The notes under the pieces are model-generated. The model had not been told where the DNA came from and made no database searches. It worked only from the letters and a program-made list of their open reading frames with translations. Source: Acidobacteriota bacterium (lineage in GTDB: Bacteria; Actinomycetota; Acidimicrobiia; Spongiisociales; UBA5794). From it: 14,108 nucleotides of DNA. The translations under genes were made by a program, and so were the position numbers. The stretch is from the NCBI GenBank assembly GCA_004356175.1, contig SMXV01000133.1:1-14108 (forward strand), read 5' to 3'. The stretch's first letter is position 1. Each line of letters starts with the position of its first letter. Shown piece by piece: positions 13,064 to 14,108 of this stretch.

Positions 13064-13977
13064 GGCACCTGCTGACGACGGAATCTCTCGACAGGGCAAC
13101 GATTGAGGGTCTTCTTGACGAAGCAGACGGCTTCGCTGACGTTCTCGTCAGACCGATTCCCAAAGTGCCAGCGCTCAGGGGCAAGACCGTTGCGATGATG
13201 TTTTTTGAGCCGTCAACGCGAACACGCCTTTCGTTCGAGAAGGCAGCCAAGTCGTTGTCGGCTGACACGATGACCTTCTCGCCGAGCACCTCGTCATTGT
13301 CGAAGGGTGAATCTCTCAAGGACACCGTTCTCACCGTGCGCGCAATGGGCGTTGATCTTATGGTTGTCCGCCACAAAGCAACCGGTGCGCCGTGGAGGAT
13401 TGCGGATTGGCTCGACATTCCTGTGGTAAACGGCGGCGATGGAGCGCACCAGCATCCAACACAGGCGCTGCTCGATTGCCTCACGATTCGCCAAAGATTC
13501 GACAGTCTTGAAGGTCTGAACATCGCGATTGTTGGTGACATCAGAAACTCACGTGTTGCTCGGTCCAACATCTTTGCGATGACAACACTCGGAGCCAATG
13601 TCATGCTGGTTGGACCGCCGACGCTACTCCCGATCGATCCGGAGAACTGGCCAGTGACAGTCCACCACCATATCGATGAGGTCCTCGACCGTGCAGATGT
13701 CGTGTATCTGCTGAGGGTGCAGACCGAGCGCGGGGGAGGATCCGGTTTCCCTTCAGCGTCTGAATACACGCAACGCTTCGGAATGACCGCAGAACGCTTC
13801 AGACGGCTGAAGGACGAAGCGATCGTGATGCATCCGGGACCGATGAACCGAGGAGTCGAGATTGGGAACGACGTGGCGGACAACGAACGTGCGCTCATTC
13901 TTCAACAGGTCTCCAACGGTGTAGCCAGCAGAATGGCAGTGCTCTTTCGCCTTCTGGAGGGTCAGCATGACATTTGA
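13060..13977 (+). CDS. pyrB: Aspartate carbamoyltransferase catalytic subunit
   Basis: PyrB joins carbamoyl phosphate and aspartate to form carbamoyl aspartate, the committed step of pyrimidine synthesis. The 305-residue product is of normal size. The carbamoyl phosphate site STRTR is at 52-56 in FFEPSTRTRLSFE. The SSLSKGES loop supplies Lys82, Arg104-His105 follow in VVRHKATG, then HPTQALLD (132-139), GDIRNSRVARSN (159-170) and the C-terminal HPGPMNRGVEI (258-268). No regulatory subunit pyrI is present, as usual outside enterics and archaea. The start overlaps the pyrR stop (ATGA), and the stop overlaps pyrC by 11 nt. Confidence 0.97.
   Translation: MRHLLTTESLDRATIEGLLDEADGFADVLVRPIPKVPALRGKTVAMMFFEPSTRTRLSFEKAAKSLSADTMTFSPSTSSLSKGESLKDTVLTVRAMGVDLMVVRHKATGAPWRIADWLDIPVVNGGDGAHQHPTQALLDCLTIRQRFDSLEGLNIAIVGDIRNSRVARSNIFAMTTLGANVMLVGPPTLLPIDPENWPVTVHHHIDEVLDRADVVYLLRVQTERGGGSGFPSASEYTQRFGMTAERFRRLKDEAIVMHPGPMNRGVEIGNDVADNERALILQQVSNGVASRMAVLFRLLEGQHDI
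13956..13960 (+). promoter_or_regulatory. Shine-Dalgarno of pyrC inside pyrB
   Basis: GGAGG lies 6 nt before ATG 13967 and supports that start, which overlaps the end of pyrB. Confidence 0.65.
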
Positions 13978-14108
13978 TCTCGTTCTTAGTGGTGGATTGG
14001 TGCTGACTCCCGATGGGATCAGTACCGCGGACGTTGGTATCACGTCAGGCAGAATCGAGACGATTGGATCCGACCTCTCCGATGCCGCTGAAACCATTGA
14101 CTGCACTG
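13967..14108 (+). CDS. pyrC: Dihydroorotase (amidohydrolase), N-terminal fragment; gene runs off the window
   Basis: The frame opens with MTFDLVLSGGLVLTPDG and continues through ADVGITSGRIETIGSDL to ETIDCT, 47 codons before the window ends. This is the N-terminal beta-sandwich of cyclic amidohydrolases: a GG start, then ADVxIxxGxIxxIG and xxIDC. In this position directly after pyrR and pyrB, dihydroorotase, which closes the pyrimidine ring, is the expected enzyme. The metal-binding HxH motif is beyond the edge, so hydantoinase or allantoinase, which share this N-terminus, cannot be excluded from sequence. A strong Shine-Dalgarno and an 11-nt overlap with pyrB support translation within the pyr operon. 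Confidence 0.8.
   Translation, partial: MTFDLVLSGGLVLTPDGISTADVGITSGRIETIGSDLSDAAETIDCT

Noticed and set aside
1..14108. Mobile elements, CRISPR arrays, tRNA or rRNA genes, prophage or defence genes
   Set aside because: No transposase, integrase, regularly spaced repeats, RNA gene signature or defence domain was seen; all long genes are conserved housekeeping functions on one strand.

Overview
The window is a dense run of plus-strand housekeeping genes. The order is aspS (3' part) - rarA - small membrane-type protein - alaS - ruvX - mltG - aroE - prepilin peptidase - aroC - aroK - aroB - efp - nusB - pyrR - pyrB - pyrC (5' part). This order, the high GC, the GTG starts and the individual proteins all point to an actinobacterium (Actinomycetota). 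An early-branching class such as Acidimicrobiia is plausible but only inferred. Nothing seen suggests a mobile element, a phage, CRISPR, or a tRNA or rRNA gene.

Layout. Positions 1-2324 hold the C-terminal part of aspartyl-tRNA synthetase and rarA, overlapping by 14 nt. Positions 2325-2669 are the only long gap. It is packed with perfect inverted repeats and may encode a structured RNA or leader. Positions 2670-7797 hold the small protein, alaS, ruvX, mltG and aroE; the last four are joined by overlaps. Positions 7869-8603 hold a type IV prepilin peptidase inside the shikimate cluster, as also known in other actinobacteria. Positions 8646-12435 hold aroC, aroK, aroB, efp and nusB with overlaps or a 1-nt gap. 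Positions 12374-14108 hold the pyrimidine operon: a candidate promoter and a clear PyrR-binding RNA element overlap the end of nusB, then come a short leader ORF, pyrR, pyrB and the start of pyrC.

How the genes work together. AspRS, AlaRS, EF-P and NusB serve translation and rRNA transcription. RarA and RuvX serve DNA and RNA maintenance, and MltG serves cell-wall synthesis. AroE, AroC, AroK and AroB make chorismate; no dehydroquinase or EPSP synthase gene is in the window. PyrR, PyrB and PyrC start UMP synthesis, with PyrR most likely repressing translation of its own mRNA.

The gene content is ordinary. The most interesting signals are regulatory: (1) a PyrR stem whose 3' arm is the Shine-Dalgarno of a 22-codon leader ORF that ends on the pyrR start codon (ATGA); (2) the hairpin-rich rarA-alaS gap, with two mutually exclusive helices; (3) four gene starts without a Shine-Dalgarno, each 6-8 nt after a TANNNT box, which suggests leaderless transcripts.
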